Virus record (IMG/VR): IMGVR_UViG_3300032293_001398
Coordinates: 1 to 46,602 of that record
DNA: 46,602 nucleotides
Direction: 5' to 3' (one strand)
DNA from: a virus
The position numbers and the translations under genes were made by a program. The notes beneath the pieces were generated by a model. The model worked only from the letters and a program-made list of their open reading frames with translations, was not told where the DNA came from and searched no databases. Shown piece by piece: positions 44,151 to 46,602 of the stretch (its first letter is position 1; each line of letters begins with the position of its first letter).

Positions 44151-45212
44151 ATGGCAGTTACCAAAGAAACCTATACCGCCTTAGCCTCAGCAAGCTGGAC
44201 AGCATCCGACGCTGCTAACATATTTAGAGATGCGTTTATTGACGCAGGCTACATGACGGACTGGCACGATAGCTTTACGGCAGCCGGGTATCAATTTCGC
44301 GTCTTAAAGATTGAGCACGACGCGACCAAAGCCTATGGCTCGTCATTTTATTATTTTGCTTTCTCGACAGGCGAGTGTGGCGTTTCCCTTGCGAGTGGCT
44401 GGGAAAGCAATGTTCCAACCGGAACGCAATTTCTTGACTATCATCGACTGCCCTCAGCAATGAGCAGTATCATCTCTAACTTTGGCGCAACAAACCTTGC
44501 TGTCAGTATCAGCGGCGGCAACTTTAGCCTATCCGCGACATCCCACTTGCTTCTTGATCGCTATACGTCCGGCGACGACACGAAGCAAAGCTGGTTCGTT
44601 TTGCGTCAAGGGACCAATATAAGCCGCCCTTTTACAATTTTACACAAAAATACGGTTCTGCAGCCTTGGCTCGATTTGAGCAAGGGAGTGATAAGCGGCG
44701 TTAGCACTGTTGACGCAAGAGTGTTTAACAGAGCTGGAGTGCTGGCATTCAGGCAGCAAGAAAATATCCGTAGGGCTCTTTTGTTTGGGCAGGCTTTACG
44801 TGGAGATGCAGAAGTTACCTTTGCCGGCAGTCGCTTTCACGGCATAGATTACAACTCTTTCGTTTATCAAGGACTGGGCAGCCAAAGCAACTCAACTTTC
44901 AATAACTATGGCAACGCCACTGCCAACACCAATGGCGGCAGCATGACTCTCCCCGTCGGCAAAACCTCTGCCAACCCTGCATTCACGACCGATTACGTTC
45001 CCATCTGCACCGATCTGCCATGGTCGCCGTGGACCCCAACGCGCCTTGCTGATGATTTCGCGGTCTACATGCACTACGCCAGCAATGCAATCGCTTATGG
45101 CAACAAGTTTATTGTGCAGGCTGGCACCAACGAATGGGAGACACTGGCTTTTGCCAATAACGCCGTCGTTAGCGACGGCGCTTCTGCTACATTCCTTGCA
45201 AGGGTTGTTTGA
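44151..45212 (+). CDS. Virion structural protein, probable tail-associated
   Basis: A 353-residue protein with Ala/Ser/Thr-rich beta sequence (MAVTKETYTALASASWTASD, WESNVPTGTQFLDYHRLPSA, SVDARVFNRAGVLAFR type segments). It looks like a globular virion protein with a Gly/Asn-rich loop (STFNNYGNATANTNGGSMTL). It has no catalytic motif. Place between the second tube-like and third tube-like genes suggests a tail-tip or baseplate role. Confidence 0.6.
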   Translation: MAVTKETYTALASASWTASDAANIFRDAFIDAGYMTDWHDSFTAAGYQFRVLKIEHDATKAYGSSFYYFAFSTGECGVSLASGWESNVPTGTQFLDYHRLPSAMSSIISNFGATNLAVSISGGNFSLSATSHLLLDRYTSGDDTKQSWFVLRQGTNISRPFTILHKNTVLQPWLDLSKGVISGVSTVDARVFNRAGVLAFRQQENIRRALLFGQALRGDAEVTFAGSRFHGIDYNSFVYQGLGSQSNSTFNNYGNATANTNGGSMTLPVGKTSANPAFTTDYVPICTDLPWSPWTPTRLADDFAVYMHYASNAIAYGNKFIVQAGTNEWETLAFANNAVVSDGASATFLARVV

Positions 45213-45214
45213 TC

Positions 45215-45691
45215 ATGGCAGTCATTGTAGGCACTAACGGCGCAGCGAAGCTCAACTTGGGCGGCGGCTTTAAGTACGTCGCCAATATGTTTTCGTGGAA
45301 TGCACGGCTAAGGCGTGAAATGTTGCGCCAGACAACGCAAGCTGATAATTACGAAAAGCGCACAGCTGGTTTGGGCGATTGGACTGGCTCTTTTTCATTC
45401 AGGCTGCAATTCTCTGACGATACCAGCGTTGCGCAAAGTGCATGGCAACTGCTTAATTTTGCTTTTAGCAATACTGATGATACACTTAAAGCCAGCATGG
45501 AGTTAATTCTGCAATCAGAGAAATTGCCGCCCGACTTTGACATTTTTAAGACAACGGTATCAGGGATCATTAAATTAACCGGCACTGTTGTCATTGGTGA
45601 CATCAGCATGGATTGCGAAGACCCCGAGCAGCCCATCGTTGCCGTGGCGGACTGGGAAGGCGACGGAGTGCTTACCCTTGCCCGCAGCTGA
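45215..45691 (+). CDS. Tail-tube-fold protein, third copy candidate
   Basis: A 158-residue protein; ATG 45215 is chosen over an in-frame TTG at 45209. The sequence MAVIVGTNGAAKLNLGGGFK, ANMFSWNARLRREMLRQTTQ, GLGDWTGSFSFRLQFSDDTS and a final VAVADWEGDGVLTL is the pattern of small tail tube proteins: N-loop, SWxx strand, T-rich arm, GSFSF strand. Length is right for a tube subunit. It is not closely related to the two longer tube-like proteins. Its role as tube or tip protein cannot be decided from sequence. Confidence 0.55.
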   Translation: MAVIVGTNGAAKLNLGGGFKYVANMFSWNARLRREMLRQTTQADNYEKRTAGLGDWTGSFSFRLQFSDDTSVAQSAWQLLNFAFSNTDDTLKASMELILQSEKLPPDFDIFKTTVSGIIKLTGTVVIGDISMDCEDPEQPIVAVADWEGDGVLTLARS

Positions 45692-45719
45692 TTCTGGCCC
45701 CGCCCCCCCGTGCCGCGCT

Positions 45720-46142
45720 ATGATGCTTCTGACCCTGCCGGCCCCACCAGTGCGCCACGAAGAGCGAATCGGCAAGCTGGAGCGCGACCTGGCGGTACTG
45801 GAGCGCATCGTTGAGCAGCTTGTCGCCGGCATGGACGCCGAGCACAAGGCCATCAAGGAGAGTCGGGCAGAAGATCGGCTTGCGCTGAAAGAGCTGGGCG
45901 AAAAGATGGAGCGCTCAGTTGCAAGTTTGGCAGACGAAATGAAAAGGCTTGCAGAGCGCAATGCAGCTGTTGATGCAAGCGTGCTTGCCAAGCAATCACA
46001 AGCGCTGGGCGCTATTGCTGTGACTCGCTGGATTGTTGGCACAGCGCTTACCATTGGAGCGCTGGTGCTCACATATCACGCCGGCCAGGACAGCAGCCCA
46101 CGTCAAGACCGGAAGCCGTATCACGCGAGGTTGATGCAATGA
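45720..46142 (+). CDS. Coiled-coil membrane protein, XhlA-like
   Basis: A 140-residue protein; ATG 45720 is given, with ATG 45723 and GTG 45750 as alternatives because TATGAT (45719-45724) may be a -10. Residues 14-95 form a coiled coil (ERIGKLERDLAVLERIVEQL), and residues 108-125 form a membrane span (VTRWIVGTALTIGALVLTY) followed by a short basic tail. Coiled coil plus C-terminal anchor is the XhlA pattern, a holin-associated or spanin-like lysis helper. It is not near the endolysin, so a tail-anchor role is also possible. It overlaps the fibre gene start by four bases. Confidence 0.55.
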   Translation: MMLLTLPAPPVRHEERIGKLERDLAVLERIVEQLVAGMDAEHKAIKESRAEDRLALKELGEKMERSVASLADEMKRLAERNAAVDASVLAKQSQALGAIAVTRWIVGTALTIGALVLTYHAGQDSSPRQDRKPYHARLMQ

Positions 46143-46602
46143 CGGAGCAAACAACGACAATTACTGACAGGCCAAATGCCACATTGCCGCTGACCGGCAA
46201 TGAGCGGCTGGTGATGGATGAAGTGGGCGAAGGGGCGCGAACGGTTGATGCCCCTGCCTCTGCTATCGCTGCTCTCGTCACGAAGCAAAGTGTAGGACTT
46301 GGGAGTGTAGACAATACTTCAGACGCCAATAAGCCTGTGTCTGTTGCACAGGCAGCGGCGATTGCGGGCGCGGTGTCAGCCCACGTAGCAGCTGCAGACC
46401 CGCATCCTGGCTACCTGACTGCCGCCGAGGGCGATGCGGCTTACGTGGGAGCGAGCGATGCCCGCCTAGCCGACGCCCGAGAGTGGACCGCCGCCACGAT
46501 CAGCCAGGCTGAGGCCGAGGCTGGCACGGCAACCACCCGGCGGGCGTGGACTGCGCAGCGGGTGCGGCAGGCCATCGCCGCTTGGTGGACCGGCGCCAGC
46601 AC
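46139..46602 (+). CDS. Tail fibre protein, N-terminal part (continues at window start)
   Basis: ATG 46139, overlapping the upstream stop, begins MTEQTTTITDRPNATLPLTG. It carries the GLGSVDNTSDANKPVS segment, a hallmark of phage tail fibres and collar-linked fibre proteins, then an Ala-rich helical stalk (ATISQAEAEAGTATTRRAWT). The frame runs off the window and continues at base 1 (allowing for the 123-base repeat), giving about 529 residues to the stop at 1249. The N-terminus attaches to the tail; the distal part recognises the host. Confidence 0.85.
   Translation, partial: MTEQTTTITDRPNATLPLTGNERLVMDEVGEGARTVDAPASAIAALVTKQSVGLGSVDNTSDANKPVSVAQAAAIAGAVSAHVAAADPHPGYLTAAEGDAAYVGASDARLADAREWTAATISQAEAEAGTATTRRAWTAQRVRQAIAAWWTGAS
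46480..46602. repeat. Terminal direct repeat, right copy
   Basis: Identical over 123 bases to positions 1-123. See the left copy for interpretation. Confidence 0.95.

Noticed and set aside
1-46602. CRISPR arrays, tRNA or rRNA genes, insertion sequences, integrase, DNA polymerase, photosynthesis genes
   Set aside because: None was seen on reading both strands: no spaced identical repeats of CRISPR type, no cloverleaf, no transposase or tyrosine/serine recombinase motifs, no polymerase motifs, and no psbA-like sequence. Divergent versions could be missed by eye.

Overview
The window is a complete, circularly closing genome of a tailed dsDNA phage with siphovirus-type tail genes. The first 123 bases recur exactly as the last 123 bases, so the unit length is 46,479 bp. 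The host is most likely a cyanobacterium, perhaps a Synechococcus/Cyanobium-type picocyanobacterium. The main evidence is a phage copy of the cyanobacteria-specific cyAbrB regulator family, supported by a pentapeptide-repeat protein and by many genes that lack a clear Shine-Dalgarno sequence. No integrase, repressor or DNA polymerase was recognised.

Layout, reading the circle from the capsid genes. Portal, scaffold, major capsid protein, head-tail connectors, tail terminator, tail tube, G/T-type tail chaperones, a 1808-residue tape measure with two cell-wall-degrading domains, and tail tip and fibre genes run on the plus strand from about 24.9 kb to the end, then across the junction to about 2.8 kb. 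A lysis block follows (about 2.9-4.8 kb): small membrane protein, then an endolysin with an L,D-transpeptidase-like C-terminus. From 4.8 to 10.6 kb genes run on the minus strand: primase-helicase, a small unknown, an ERF annealing protein, an SSB-like protein, a PD-(D/E)XK exonuclease, cyAbrB and a 34-residue membrane protein. From 10.8 to 22.0 kb lies a plus-strand region of mostly small unknown genes with a RusA resolvase, SF2 helicase, pentapeptide-repeat protein, HNH-like protein, a short two-domain beta-clamp homologue and a probable small terminase. The large terminase and an AP2-HNH homing endonuclease sit on the minus strand (22.9-24.8 kb), opposite to the portal.

Working model: the phage brings primase-helicase, recombination proteins and a clamp-like protein but uses the host polymerase. 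Its small-gene region seems to be run by many individual promoters sharing a 16-bp upstream element (consensus TGACWAAnTGTTAAGC) set 27-29 bp, or about one helical turn more, upstream of a -10 box. Late genes carry repeated terminator-plus-promoter modules.

Most unusual points: the repeated 16-bp element; the two-domain clamp; cyAbrB overlapping a micro-membrane-protein gene; an intrinsic terminator inside the exonuclease reading frame; a probable +1 frameshift in the tail chaperone; extra tail-tube-like genes; and a 134-base nearly G-free tract. All functional calls are from reading protein motifs by eye; no database search was possible.
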